Below, one piece after another: positions 43,918 to 56,376 of a stretch of DNA of 64,000 nucleotides. Made by a program: the position numbers and the translations under genes. The stretch's first letter is position 1; each line of letters starts with the position of its first letter. Origin of the DNA: Sordariomycetes sp. S80-01Y (Eukaryota; Ascomycota; Sordariomycetes); the NCBI GenBank assembly GCA_037042185.1, contig JAXQJY010000030.1, forward strand, positions 620,001-684,000, given 5' to 3'. The notes under the pieces are model-generated. The model was given only the letters and a program-made list of their open reading frames with translations. It searched no databases and was not told where the DNA came from.

Positions 43918-46002
43918 ATGCTCCTCTACACGAGGCTTGCGCCACCCAAAGTGCCCAAGAAGCGCTCTAGGGCAGGTACGTGACGGACACGGACATGGAC
44001 CCTGCAACATCGATCCTTCCCTCCCGTTCAGAAACAGATCCGAGTCGTCATCCATCGAGCTTCGCTCCACAGCGTGCCTCTGGTCAGACTCGGTCCTCGA
44101 CTTTTTCTCATTCTTCTGTTCCTTTACCTTGCCCCAGCACCGCTTCTGCCGAGGTCAATGCTAACGTGGGTCCTCCCCCGCAGGCTGCAATCACTGCAAG
44201 GAGAAGAAGAAGAAATGTGACGAAACCCGTCCCCAGTGCGCTCGCTGCCAGGAACGCGGCGAGGACTGCGTCTACGAACCCATCAGGCCTCGCCAACGCC
44301 GCAAGCGCGAGCATCTCTCCCTCGACACCACATCGCAGTCTGGCGGTCTCACGCTCGATCAGTGGCAGCAGCGTCAGCAGCAAGAATGGGCAGATGACGG
44401 ACACACGGACGATGGGCTGTCCGTCATAGACGATCACGTTTCGAATCAGCCGCTTTCAGCCGTGAGTGATATGGAGATGTTCCCTTGGACGCCGGCTGAG
44501 ACGACCGTCTACTCGCCTGTGACACCCATAACAACCGCGAACTTCGATCTGAACAGCGTTGATGGACACTCGACGGCGCCTGACGACGAGGATGTAGAGG
44601 AGATTGTGCGACGCGATTCTTTCGCTTCAAACGCCAGCGCGCAGGCCGCGCTTGTGCGACGTAACTCGGAGCCCTCGCCCTATTTCGAGTTCAATGTTCC
44701 CTTCTCCGACTTTACGCAGCGCAAGAACAGACGACACCTGGTGGACCACTTCTGCAATGTGCTTTCGCACTTGATCGTCTTTCGAGAGGAAAACGGAAAT
44801 CCGTTCCAACAGCTCGTTCTGCCGTTGAGCCATCGTAGTCCCGCCGTGATGGACTCGATTTACGCCTTGGCAAGCGCTCATCTCGAGTTCAGAGGCGTCG
44901 ACAACGTGGAAAAGAGCGATTACTTCCACGGCAAAGCCATAAAGGAATTGGCAAGACTTATCGAGAAAGGCGGTGGCGAGGACCAGAACGAACTGTTAGC
45001 AGCCATCATGCTCTTGGTGTATTATGAGGTCCTTGTGCAAAGGGGGCGGTCAAACATCGTCGACGGACATCTCAAGGGCGCCATGTCCATCATGAGCAAC
45101 CGTGAGCCAAGCACTGACCCAACAGGCGTCTTCCTTGAACGGGTATGTCCCTGAGAGCCCATCTTAATCGAGTCTCAGCTGACCATTTTTAGGCCTTCCG
45201 CTTCTATGATGTTATCGCGGCACTATCTTTTGGAACTGTGCCCCTTTCCTCAGCCCCCGGACGAGGCTCCTTGACCCCCTTATCTCCCCTGGACGAGCGC
45301 GGTGCAGCCTCACCCGTCGGAAGCGTAGACACGCTCCTTGGTATGGCCACCACGCTTTGGCCCATCATCCATCGCCTCTCAAACCTGGTGGGCGTCAAAG
45401 ACGAACTCGATGCCGCCACAGCTGAGGGTCAATTCTCCAAGTGTGTTGTGCTGCGAACCGAACTTGAGGCCACCGCGTCAGCAATCCAGGTCGCATTGAA
45501 GCAATGGCAGCCGGTTCTACCGCCAGAAGTCAATACGCCCTCTGAACGAGCCAGACTGCAAAGCATCCTCAACAATGCCCTTGCCTACCGCCACTCGGCC
45601 TTTGTGTACCTCTACCGCACAATCTACGGCCACCCCCGCGGCCACCCTCTCGTCCAACATCATACCCACATCAGCCTAACCCACTGCATTGGCACCGCTT
45701 CTGGTGGCGGTCCAATGTCAGCTCTCCTCTGGCCGCTCTTCGTCGCGGCTTGTGAGGCGGTCACCGCCGAGGACCGCGACCTGGCACGGCAGAGCTTTAT
45801 GGCTATTGACAGGGTGCAAGGCATGGCCAACATTGAGAGGGGATGGTGCATCGTGCAGGAAGTATGGCGTAGGGCAGATGAGGTCGAGGGGCAGGTCTTG
45901 ATGCATGAGCAAGTCCTGCAGGAAGCAGAGAAGGTGAAGGGTGGAGGTGACCTTTGGAGGAGAGTGAGTCGGGAGATGGGTGTTACCATCGTCTTTGGAT
46001 GA
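43918..46002 (+). CDS. Zn2Cys6 transcription factor with fungal_trans_2-like domain
   Basis: Three exons: 43918-43975, 44184-45142 and 45193-46002; introns 208 and 50 nt; 608 residues. The first intron splits the zinc cluster and splicing restores AGCNHCKEKKKKC..C..C..C with spacing C-x2-C-x6-C-x6-C-x2-C-x6-C (residues 21-48), preceded by basic PKKRSR. A Q-rich and acidic linker follows. From about residue 215 the sequence (HFCNVLSHLIVF, PLSHRSPAVMDSIYALASAHL, AIMLLVYYEVL) resembles the second type of fungal regulator domain found in ARCA-like factors. The protein is a nuclear DNA-binding regulator; target genes are not evident from its neighbours. Confidence 0.88.
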
Positions 46003-48368
46003 AGGAGCCTACATTTCTGAGATGATTGATCTTCGAGGGCGAGCGAAACTACAGCCTTCTGAACGGATGATTCAGGAGATGATCGACCTGACAAATGATT
46101 TCCCATCCGGGCATGGTGGTCATGGTGCTCAATCAGACGAGACCAGCTGCCTCCTGACGGAGCCTGGAATCGGTCAATGCCCTACTGTCTGGTAGCCTCG
46201 AAACTTTGCACGGACTTCTATGGCCAGTACTCGCTAGCCATGTCAGTGTCAATGTCGGCATAGATACTCAGCCCCAGTCACGTCTCAACCGGTCAAGACA
46301 ACGGAGCCTAATATCGAACAACTGCGAACAGCTGTCACGAGCCACTTTCATGCTGGGCTTGGTACGATGCTCAGGAAAAGTTCGAGGCCTGAAACGCGGA
46401 AGGACAGGGTTATGGCGAAAACGAGCACAATCTGAGAGCTAACGCGATGCTCGCAACGCCCTGCTGCGTATCGTCCGTCTCAAAGTAAGTTACAACTTAC
46501 GGAACCCAGCATCTCAAGGCCCTGCAACCTCTGTTCATCGAGTCGTGGTGGTTTGGGACGGCGATGAACGGTGCGATGAACGGTCACAGCAGCGATCGTG
46601 TGGGTTTCATCCCCACGGCATTCACTGAGGTATGCTTGCGAAGCTATGCTCTCGCGACTAGGCCCAAAAGCTTGAAGTCAAATAGACACAAGAAGGGTCT
46701 TTGTGTCGCCAGTCGACTTTAAAGACACGCGGTTGGCAGACTAGGTATGCAGGTGTGGTTGTATGCGGTGGAGTTGATCTGCCTCTGGGCGCTTCCGAGA
46801 TCAATGGTTTGATGCCTTTCAAGGGGGACAGTGGACAGCTTGTAAAGCGGGTCTGGCCTCCATCGCCAAAGCTCGGGGCGTCCTGGGCGGTAATGATGTT
46901 TTCAAATGCTGTTCAAGACATCAGAGCTCTAGCTGGAACTATAGTCTACATCAAATCCTTGCGGCGCTGAACGCTACCATCAACCAACGTATACCTCTAC
47001 ATGGTGATTCCTCGAGACACAATGTTTATACTGGGCACAGCTATCCGGTGACGAGCTTCAAGTTTACTCTCGTTAAGACAACATACTTCCGCACGTCTTC
47101 CGTGCATCTTTTACGCCCCATCGTGCCGACGGGAGGTTGTAAGCCCTAGGCGAATATTCTTGATGAGACCACGAGCGGGTTCGTCACAGATCCGAGTCAA
47201 TAGTGCAGTGGGCCCACCTGTTTCTGACTCAGACCCATCAGCCTGGACAATCACCCAGTTCGTCGTCCCTAACATGAGTTCCTGCAAGTTGACTTGCGGT
47301 ACGCTATATTACTTGCTGCACGGTCTGATTGAAAGACCCTTAAGATTCCAACGGGCTCGATTGTGCAGAATTAAGGTCGGCGACAGCCGCCTGTGACCCA
47401 TCTCCAATGCAACGATGTTGGGGATCTACTGCCCTCTAGCGTGTTAGTGGGTGCGCGCTGATCTGCCAGAGACTACGCTTCGAACCCCTCGGCCACCCCG
47501 AAGCCGGCAGCGTAGCCAGGAGGCCATTGGGCTCTGAGCTTGCAACAGTGGTGTTCTATAATCTCACGCAAGTAAGCTATTGGCTTTCGTTCCTTCTAGC
47601 CCGTTTTGCTAGTGTACTGTAGTTGCAACGAGTACAGGGAGGCAGGATGATCAGCAAAGCGCATCGCCAACAGGAAGAATCTCAAACCAATGACATCTTC
47701 CCCAGACTCAAGCGACACCGGAGCAGGGCCTTGGTATCTGGGGATCCTGCGGCACTCTTACTGATACGGTAGGGCTGACGACGACTGCCAAGTTCTGGTC
47801 GTTGTCATCCGCGGCTTCTGGAAGGATGGGTGTAAATGGTGGCTTGCATGTTGGGCGACAGGGGTGCTTTCGCTGTCGAGGTCCTGTCAGCCCCATCCTC
47901 TTTTGTCGGTCTTGCGAGAGCGCGAGTTTCTGAGGTGAGACGTGTGTTGGTGGTGTAATGAATTGGTACTTTTAGTGCTACAGTCTGGGGTACAGAATGA
48001 TTTATTGGGCGGGTGGGTGGTACCATTGCAGGCTACTGGCTTCGCATATGTGGCTGCCAGATCTATTACACATTTACACATCACCCAACATGGCCCGTCA
48101 CCTGGGCATAGAGAGAGTACACCTAGACATGCACGTAGTAGCCAAAGTGGCAAAGAGCGTCATTCCGCGACGGGGGGACTTCCGTGGCTCTGCTCACTCC
48201 CCAAATCCCCTACGTACATGCGGACCAGGGCGACTTCGGGATCTGCAGCGGTCAGCTTCAAAGCCGAAATCCTTCCGGTCTGCCCAAGATGAAGGACGGC
48301 AGAAGAGTGCCTGCGCCAGCTAAGAAGGCTAGGAAGGGTTTAAGGTGGTACTTACGCAATAGAAAAGA

Positions 48369-48386
48369 CCATGCCATGCCATGCCA
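48369..48386 (+). repeat. CCATG short tandem repeat
   Basis: Three perfect CCATG units and a partial fourth. Confidence 0.7.
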
Positions 48387-48572
48387 GGTAGAAGGGAGTC
48401 AGGATCCTTGGTACTTGGAGGGTAATCTTGTTTGACGCTTGCCACCATGCAAGGATCGTAGATGTGCTGATGGGAACGGGGCATGTCGACAGCTGTCAAA
48501 GGTAACAGCCCAGACTGAAATGCGACTCGGCGTGTCTAGCCCGATGTGGCGCTGGGAGCTGACTGATGATGG

Positions 48573-48695
48573 CCTCACCCGGGGAGGCGGGTTGGCGGGC
48601 CACCTCAGGCGGGAGACGCCAGGATCGCAGCGATCCACCCCGCCGGGCGGGAGAAGTTCTTCCCCAGCCTGCGCAAGCTGGCAAGCAAGCCAGAC
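48573..48695. repeat. Cluster of short inverted repeats
   Basis: Successive small hairpins: GCCTC/GAGGC, the 15-nt palindrome GGATCGCAGCGATCC (48622-48636), CCCGCC/GGCGGG, GAAG/CTTC within GGGAGAAGTTCTTCCCC, and CTGGC/GCCAG. Seen directly; function unknown. Confidence 0.55.
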
Positions 48696-48960
48696 GAGGG
48701 TACCTTGGGATTGCGGGCGAAGCTGCAAGCATCAGAGGTACCTTATTTCGAGAAAGTGAGGCCCTGTATCAACTGGTGTGGGGCAGCACGAGCTGCCAGG
48801 GAGTCGGGCGCTATGGCCACATGTGGGGAGTTGCGCTAAAGGTAGCTTCGTACCCGATGCCCGGCGCCCCGTGACCTCCACCTTAACGGCGACCACTGCG
48901 GCCCCGTGGAGACGGAGACGCAGTGCTGGAAGTCGCTGGCCCTCCCTTTTTGGCTTTCGG

Positions 48961-49253
48961 CCTTTTGTGCCATCCACCTATTCCAGCTCAGGCTCTGCCC
49001 TCTGTCTCTGCCACTGCCTCTGCTTCTTCCTCGCCTCTGCTTCTCCCGTCTTCGCCTGGCAAAACAGCGACGCCTCCCTGCCCTCTGTCCATCGCCATGT
49101 CGGCCGACGTTATTCTCCAGCATTTGTAACGCACACGCCAGAGATATAATATTGCCATTGTCTGCGCATCGAAGCACCATCCCTGCATCTGTGCAACCCC
49201 ACCTCGACTCGACCGCTTCAACCATCGCCCTCTGCGCCATGGGAAGCTAAATC
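48961..49253 (+). promoter_or_regulatory. CT-rich leader of zinc-cluster gene 2
   Basis: A strongly pyrimidine-rich stretch (repeated CTCTGCC-like words) precedes the ATG at 49254, typical of fungal regulator leaders. The transcription start is not visible. Confidence 0.4.
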
Positions 49254-52200
49254 ATGGCCACGGCACTTCTCAACAACCAAAAGCCCGCCGATGCTGTCTC
49301 CTCCACCGTTCCCCAACCTCCTCGCCAGATCCGCTTTGTCAACAATCAGGGCCACCCGCCCTCGAAGCGTCGTCGGATCAACGCCGCGTAAGTTCTTCCA
49401 TTCCTCGGGGCGCTCTCCTCCGGTCGCGGAACAGTGAAGCTGACAGCCGCCCAAGGTGCCTAACCTGCCGCCGACGAAAGACACGCTGCGCCGGCGAGCG
49501 ACCCCTCTGCTCGACATGCACCAAGAACGGCCATCGATGCCTCGGCTACCCCGAGGACAAGAAAGACAGCAACGACGGGGGCGACGTCAAGGCTGACGTC
49601 CCGTCGAGCGACGAAGACCACCACCCCGAAGAATACCATGACCAACCACAACAAGATGAAAAGCCCAGCAAGAGGCAACGTCCTGTCTCGAATGCTCCTG
49701 CAAGCAATACCGGTTCTGCCGCCGACACGAGCTCGACTGGGACATCCAAGTCAGCGCCTAAGGCGCAACCCAGGCGACAGCCTCCGAGTCACGCCGAGTT
49801 CAACGAACCGTTGTCGCCTACTATTGCTCATGCAAGAACGACGATGTCTCCTCAGGTTGCCCACGCCCATACCGTCGGCTCCCATACCTCTCACCCCGAA
49901 GACCCCGAGTCACCAACCATGCGTCGTGCGTTGCAACCTACCAACAACCACCGAGTCCCATACTTTAGATACTTCGGTCCCACCGCCATCGTTCCTGGAT
50001 TTAAGCAGATGGTTGTCTCGGTAAAGGATCGCCGTCGCTCTACCAACGGCTCGCAGCCGTGCATGTCGCCCATGTCCCAACCAAGTGGCGTTGTTGGCAG
50101 TTGCGCAGCTGAGAGCGACGTGGTCGTCGAGGATCCGCCCGTTTACGATCCCAATGACCCAGCGCCGGTGCACCCTTTGATCATCAGCCTGGCGAAGATC
50201 TTCTTCGTACATCTTGGATGCAACTATCCCTTCCTAAAGCAGCAGAAGTTCATGAATTTGGTCAAGGAGAAGAAGGCTGAACCTATCCTGGTGGATGCTG
50301 TATGCTCCTTGTCAGCTCGCTTCTCGGATTCTCCTATTCTCACTGGCGGCAACGACAAGATGCCGCGGACTGAGAGAGGGTCGGTTTTTGCGCAGAGAGC
50401 TAAACAAGCAACTGTTGACACCTTCCCGTGCCCTTCTGTTGCTGCGGTCCAGGCTTGCCTGCTCATGGCTTACGAAGGCTTCGGCGCCAACCAGGATTCA
50501 GCACTCTGGATGTACCTGGGTCTGGCTATTCGAATGGCTGTCGACTTAGGTCTGCAGAAGCGTATTGGTATCCAGTACCAAGGTGAGAATGATCCATACA
50601 ACACCCAACGTCGCAACCCAGATTCAGCAAGCCCAGAGCTTTCGAAGACCCAGCCGGATACTCCATCCTATCAGGAGCAAAAGGAGCTGGAGCAAGAGCG
50701 AGTTGATACATTTTGGGCTGTGTTTGTGTTGGATCGCGTCATCTCATCCGGCACTGGGCGTCCAGTCACCCTCCGCGATGAGGACTTTGAGCTCACGTTC
50801 CCAAAGGCTCTGATGCATCCAGACGCCCAGTGGCCCAACCCTTTTCCGGTTCTCCTGGAAATTGTCCACATGTATGGGCGCGTCTCTGATGTCTTGAACA
50901 ACATTCACGACATCTCAGACCTGACTCAGGAGAAGTGGCAGAAGCTAATGGCCATGGAAAATCACCTCACCAAAGTTTACAAGAAATGGGACTCCCGGCT
51001 TCAGTTCAACGTCATCAACTTCAAAGCTTACCTGAGCATCGGACAAGGCACCAACTTCATCTTGCTGCACTTCTGGTTTCATGCGCTGCTCATTATCTTG
51101 CATCAACCAACTCTGTTGACGCCGTTTGGTGCGCTGAAGAGCGAGCTGCAGCTTCTGTCCGACAGTCGCGAAATCAGCATGAGCAGTGCTAAAACAATAT
51201 GCGACATCCTGTCCTTTGCAGATCTCATCGACCCGAAGAGCTTCATCGGTAACCCGTTTACGAGTCAGCCCATGTACATCGCCGCATGCGCGTTCCTCAT
51301 GGAATCTACCGCGTCTGCTTCAGATCCACCATCGCGCGAGACGTCTCCGCCGCCTAAGCCGAAGGAGGGTTCGAAGAAGTCGCGCCATTCGCTGCTCGCA
51401 TCTGCCGCGAACCAGAGCTATCAACGCTGCTACCAGTCGCTTGAAAACCTCCACACGTACTGGGGAGGCGTCAAGTACATCCTGACTGCTCTCGACCAGA
51501 AGGCGAAGGGCATTTGGGATTGTGAGACGTACACGACTGAGGAGTACGAAAGCACCAAGGTCCCTCCGGAGAGCCTGAACGGGACATTTGGCCTCGAAAA
51601 TCAAACCTCGCCCAAGATGAACGGACCACCTATTGGCTGGACGCTCGCCGGCACGGCCAACTCCCCGAACTCTAGCCTGACCTTGATGTACCAGAACATC
51701 AGTGCGCCCATGGGTCCGCCCGATTCACTTCCTCGCTCGGGCAGTACGCCACCCAGCAACATAATGGACGACCCCCGGCATACTCATAACAGGAGCACGA
51801 TGTACATGCCTTCGTTTCCCCAGGCCAACACGTCTTCCGTACGGGCATCTCCCCGCAACCAAACGTCGACCCTTCAAAATGTTCGTCAGCCGATGATGAA
51901 GGTCGATGGGCTCTCGGAGGAAACACCAGACTCGACAACTCAGGGCATGTATGTCAATCCGCCTGGGTTTACGCCGTCGAGCGGTCATTCTGGCAATGGC
52001 GGCACCTTTGAGTACAGTGCGTCCCCATCGAGCAACCTGGACGGCTCGCGTAACGGCACGACGAGTGGTTACTACCAAGGGGTGCCTTACCAGACCAACT
52101 GGGGCCCTGGTTCCGGAAGCATGGACGCTTTTACCTTCGACAGCCAGGACGTCGACATCGGCGCCTTGGGTTTGCAGCAGCCCGACCTCATGGGACCTTG

Positions 52201-52276
52201 GCTGGACTACATCCCTGGCGACGTGCTCAACCTTTTTGAGCAGCAGGACATGAACCAGCACCAGCAACATCAATAA
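49254..52276 (+). CDS. Zn2Cys6 transcription factor with fungal_trans domain
   Basis: Two exons, 49254-49387 and 49456-52276; a 68-nt intron (GTAAGT donor, GCTGAC branch site, AAG acceptor); 984 residues. Splicing restores SKRRRINAACLTCRRRKTRC, the start of a zinc cluster at residues 46-73 with spacing C-x2-C-x6-C-x6-C-x2-C-x6-C. After a disordered linker comes the conserved segment VPYFRYFGPTAIVPGFKQMV (about 205-225). The classic middle homology region at about 280-530 carries LGLAIRMAVDLGL and FWAVFVLDRVISSGTGRPVTL. The long C-terminus is rich in S, P, G and N and ends in DMNQHQQHQ, as in an activation domain. It is a nuclear regulator of the xylanolytic/sugar-regulator superfamily in the wide sense; I cannot name the ortholog. 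Confidence 0.9.
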
Positions 52277-53332
52277 CGCAATCACCATAATCATAATCTA
52301 CTTCACAGGACCCGCGTGTCTCGCAACATACAGCCTTGAATAATGTCTGTTTGGGTACATACATGCACTTATCACGGAGCACGGCGTCATCTTTGGGGTA
52401 GCAACACGGGTATGATCTTATGCTGGACCGGACGGGGCTTTGGAAATGGGAAAAAAGAAATTGGATTGTCGGGCTTCAAGTAACGTTCATCGGCTATGTC
52501 TGAATTTGCCCTGGTTGTACTAGTATTCTGGGTGTATCTGCCTTAGCGAGCATCTGTCAGCCAAGCGTTTTGTTTTTTGGCACCATAGATCCGTCCCGCG
52601 TTTATGTTAGGTTAAGTTCTCCACGACGTGACGCTTCGCCCTTCGCTAGGTCTGTGTACCGACGGCACCTGTGGCAACTTGGCGTGGAAGTGCAGTCGAA
52701 TATCCTTGCCGTGGTAACCCCGAGAGGACTCTGACTCGGCCTTGGATACCAAGTCTTCCTAAGAGATGATCAAGCCTCAACTTGCTGTACCATGCCGCGA
52801 TGGGGGTCGAGATCACGACCGATACAGTCTTGCCGGGCTCGTCCTCCTTCCTGCACTTTCGGGGCCGGAGGCGATCGCAGTGAAGGAGGACGGTGCGCAT
52901 CAGAAGCGAATATATCATATGACTGTGTGCTTTCATGGATAGCAGTAAGTTTGTGTCATCTTGTGAGGGAGTCTGGGTAGCCGCTTCGTACCATACCCTG
53001 GAGCCCCATTTTCTGGACAAAGGTCAGAAGGAAGCCTCGGACAGACCTTTTATCTCATTCCAGACGCCAAGTATTGGTGCTTTCCTTTGTAAAACAATAC
53101 TGTAGCTTACATTTTTGGTCTCTTTTTTCTGTTACCGATTCTTCTATCCCGACACCCGTTGTCGACCTACTCATGCGAGATCGGGGCCGTTAGCCGCCCA
53201 ACTCGCCACGGTGTATTCGGGTTCAGCACACCTTCACTGCTTGGTATAGAGGATTCAAATGTTGGCTCATGTTCTTATCTATTTTCATGTCCAGCGCCGA
53301 GAAAGTTCACTCTTCCCCTCAGTCTATGTCCT
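52277..53332. other. Intergenic, convergent 3' flanks
   Basis: About 1 kb between two convergent genes. Short overlapping frames without motifs; no gene supported. Confidence 0.5.
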
Positions 53333-54664
53333 TCACTTCTTGGCCGCCTCTCCCATCCTCATGCCCATCTGCCTGCTGTGCTGTGCCATGACAGCATCCA
53401 TCACCGCCAGCGCAGCCATGCCCTCGACGATCGGAACGGCCCTAGGCACCACACAGGGGTCGTGCCTTCCCTTCGCCGCCAGGACACCCTCGCCCTGGCC
53501 GTCGTAGCGCGCCGTGGTCTGGTCCTGGCTGATGGTGGCCGGGGGCTTGAAGGCTGTCCTGAAGAAGATGGGCATGCCGTTCGTGATGCCTCCCTGGATG
53601 CCGCCGGAGTGGTTCGTCTTGGTCTGCAGCTTGGATTTGGGAATCCCGTAGTCGGAGGCTTGCTCCTCGGTCAGGCGCGGGACGAAGGGGTCGTTGTGCT
53701 TTGAGCCCTGCATGCTCGCTCCGGCGAAGCCACTGCCGATCTCGAAGCCTTTCACGGCGGGAATGGACATCATGGCGTGCGCGATGAGAGCCTCCATCTT
53801 GTCGAAGCAGGGCTCGCCCAGACCTGAAGGGACACCGCGAACGATGCAGGTCACGGTTCCGCCAGTGGAATCGTGGGCATCCCTCAGCCTGGCAATCTCG
53901 TCCTCCATCTGCTTTGCCGTCTCGGCATGCGGGCAGCGCACCGGCAAGAACTCGTCGACACGCTCGCGCGTGAGGTTGTCGCTCAGGCCGAGGAAGACGG
54001 GGTCGTTGGACAGGGCTTCCGCCGAGCTGTTGAAGAGGTTGATGTGGCCCACGGAGCTCACGAAGGCGACGATCTCGATACCGTAAGCCTGCTTCAACCA
54101 CTTCTCCGCCACGGCGCCCGCAGCCACCCTTGCAATGGTCTCTCGCGCACTGCTCCTGCCTCCGCCGCTGGACGCCTTGATGCCGTACTTCTCGAGGTAC
54201 GTCCAATCCGCATGGCTGGGCCGGGGGTAGAGGTCAATGGTCTTGTCGCCGTAGTCCTTCGGCCGCTGGTCCTCGTTGGGAACGGTCAAGAGGATGGGGG
54301 TGCCGAGGGTGATGCCGTTCTCGGTGCCGGAATGGATGGTGACGAGATCCTTCTCATCGCGGGGGGTGGTGATGGCGGATTGCCCGGGGCGGCGGCGGTT
54401 GAGCTGGGGCTGGATATCGGACTCGCGGAGGGGTAGGTTCGGGGGGCAGTTTTCGAGGATGCAGGAGACAGATTTGCCGTGGGACTCGCCGGCGCTGGCT
54501 GCGTGTTAGCTTCTTGTGCACGGCTGGTTCGGTGGGATGAGGGATGGAGCAGCAGAAGGGCGAAGGGCAGATCAATGTTGGGTGTGAGGGCTGGGAACCC
54601 AGTGAGACTGAGACACGAGGCCGACTTACGTTGTCACCCGGAAGTAGTGCCCGAATTGCGACAT
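53333..54664 (-). CDS. ARO2: Chorismate synthase
   Basis: Two exons on the minus strand: 54664-54630 and 54494-53333 (135-nt intron, GTAAGT donor, CCAG acceptor); 398 residues. It catalyses the last step of the shikimate pathway, EPSP to chorismate, with reduced FMN. Exon one encodes [12 protein letters not shown] and the junction continues [11 protein letters not shown], matching the conserved start of the family (usually TYGESHGKS; here Y is replaced by A if this acceptor is right). Other signatures are [49 protein letters not shown] and [13 protein letters not shown]. The length fits the monofunctional core; fungal enzymes carry their own flavin reductase activity. A Gcn4-type site lies upstream. 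It is divergent from the lipoate ligase gene. Confidence 0.95.
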
Positions 54665-55207
54665 GATTGCGGGTTTTCAGCGCACAGACTGGTGAGGTTG
54701 GCGAGGAGAGAAGCAGAGGCGGCGCCGATGTCGCGCTGGAAGTTTTTCCCTTGACGTGGGGGAGGGGCAGCGACAGAGGTGAATCACGGCCAATTCAGCT
54801 TACCCTAGGCTTCTGCTGGAGTATGAACTGGATGGAGTCAAGGCTGGATGGTCTGCTTGAGTGAGAGAAAGACGAAAAAGGGAAGATCTCACGCCGGCTG
54901 TAGTATTACATGGACAACAGACTGAGTCGATGAGTCAATTGACGTCCGATGCTAAATGCGTTACTTACATATTCACAGAGCTCCGTCTCCGTCATGAGAA
55001 GGGTCCCCTGTTAACACGGCTCCAGAGAATAAAAGTGGAACCGTCGACTTCGATCCCTGAATTGCGATCCCAGTGAAAGGCGAGGCTGAGATTTGTCGAG
55101 CAAATCTTTCCATTGTACCTGAACCAGCAGCTCAACGTCGACTCACCGCGCACTACTGTATACCTATTGCTTCACCATGTACTCATAGCACTAAACCGTC
55201 CGTCATC
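54665..55207. promoter_or_regulatory. Shared divergent promoter of chorismate synthase and lipoate ligase
   Basis: A 543-bp gap between divergent starts, with a CPC1/Gcn4-like element near the middle (listed separately). No gene supported. Confidence 0.55.
54930..54938 (+). promoter_or_regulatory. Gcn4/CPC1-type site (ATGAGTCAA)
   Basis: ATGAGTCAA contains the full TGA(C/G)TCA core and matches eight of nine positions of the ATGASTCAT consensus. It is 266 bp upstream of the chorismate synthase ATG. A partial copy (TGAGTC) lies at 54923 and a TGACGT sequence at 54939. In fungi this element mediates cross-pathway control of amino-acid biosynthesis. Binding is inferred. Confidence 0.55.
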
Positions 55208-56376
55208 ATGCCCTGTTTCCGGCCTCTCTCGCGCCAATTCCGCCGCGGCCTCACCACGGCTTCGATCTCATCCCCTTCGAACAATCTACAGATCTACACG
55301 TCGAAGTCGAACTGTCCCATTACTAACCTCTCACTGGAGCATCATCTCCTCACACGCACACCACCCTCATCGACGATTCTGCTTCTCTACGTCAACTCAC
55401 CGTCTGTAATCTTTGGGCGGAATCAGAATCCATGGCTTGAGACGAATCTGGCCGCGCTGAAGGGTTCGTCAGCATCAGCGGGTGGGGATGGGCTGAGCGA
55501 CATCCAGCTTGTGCGGCGGAGAAGTGGCGGAGGCACTGTCTTTCACGACGAGGGCAACGTCAACTTCAGCGTGATATGTCCGCCAGAGGCGTTCGACAGG
55601 GATAAACATGCAGAGATGGTGGTTCGAGCTCTGGGCAAGCTGGGGAAGCAGGCTCGTGTCAACGAACGACACGACATTGTCGTTGATCGACCTCATGGGA
55701 CATTCAAGATCAGCGGCTCGGCATACAAGCTCACTCGTTTACGGTCCCTGCACCACGGGACCTGCCTGCTGAGCTCGCCGAACCTGAAGCTCATCTCGCC
55801 CTTGCTGGCATCACCAGCCGAGCCCTTTCTCAAGGCTCGCGGCGTGGACTCCGTCCGGAGCCCTGTTGCCAACGTCGACGTTGGCGTAGACGAGTTCAAG
55901 GATGCAGTTGTCGACGAGTTCAGGGCAATGTACGGGGACGCGGATGTGCGGGAAGAGGTCGGGGAGGAGGTCACCGAGCTGCACGAGGTCGGTAAGGGCA
56001 TGGAGGAGCTGAAAACGAGGGAGTGGGTGTTCGGTCAGACGCCTAGATTCACATTCTCGACCGCGAGGAGCGAAGAGGACGATCGGGAGCGGCCGGCGCT
56101 GCCCTTCAAGGTGAGCAAGCCATGCGCCACGTGCGAATCAACGAGCTGACCCATGGTCAGACAACCCTTGCCTTCGAGGCAAGACGGGGAATCGTTGAGT
56201 CATTTTCCGTCGCTGGGAAGCCAACAGAGAGCCCAGAACTGATAGGCAGAAATATCCACGACATCATCGACTGGACAGCGCCGCTTCGGGAGGCTGGCGT
56301 CGACAGCGATGAGGTCGCACAGACCGGAAAGTGGTTGAACGGCATCATGGGCGTCGAATTCACCAATCTAAGGTGA
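55208..56376 (+). CDS. AIM22: Lipoate-protein ligase A-like (mitochondrial)
   Basis: Two exons, 55208-56110 and 56161-56376 (50-nt intron, GTGAGC donor, CAG acceptor); 372 residues. The N-terminus MPCFRPLSRQFRRGLTTAS is basic and hydroxylated, like a mitochondrial presequence. The catalytic core carries VIFGRNQNPW, RRRSGGGTVFHDEGNVNFS and GTFKISGSAYKLTR, the lipoyl-AMP binding elements including the key lysine. The C-terminal part is KTTLAFEARRGIVES and ends WLNGIMGVEFTNL. It transfers lipoate to E2/H proteins of mitochondrial dehydrogenase and glycine-cleavage complexes; this is the fungal Aim22/LplA group. Read-through of the intron would lose the C-terminal 72 residues, so the spliced form is chosen. 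Confidence 0.92.

Larger units (their letters stand above)
46003..48960. other. Large intergenic interval between the two zinc-cluster genes
   Basis: About 3 kb with no supported gene. It includes a tRNA-Leu/Ser-like fragment on the minus strand near 47480-47505 without a full cloverleaf, a CCATG short repeat (48369-48386) and a cluster of small inverted repeats (48573-48695). Confidence 0.45.

Noticed and set aside
47455-47505. tRNA-Ser/Leu-like D-arm on the minus strand (GTGGCCGAGGGGTTCGAAGCG)
   Set aside because: No proper anticodon stem with seven-base loop and no T arm follows; at best a decayed fragment.
53442-54206. 254-residue open frame on the minus strand
   Set aside because: Shifted frame inside chorismate synthase.
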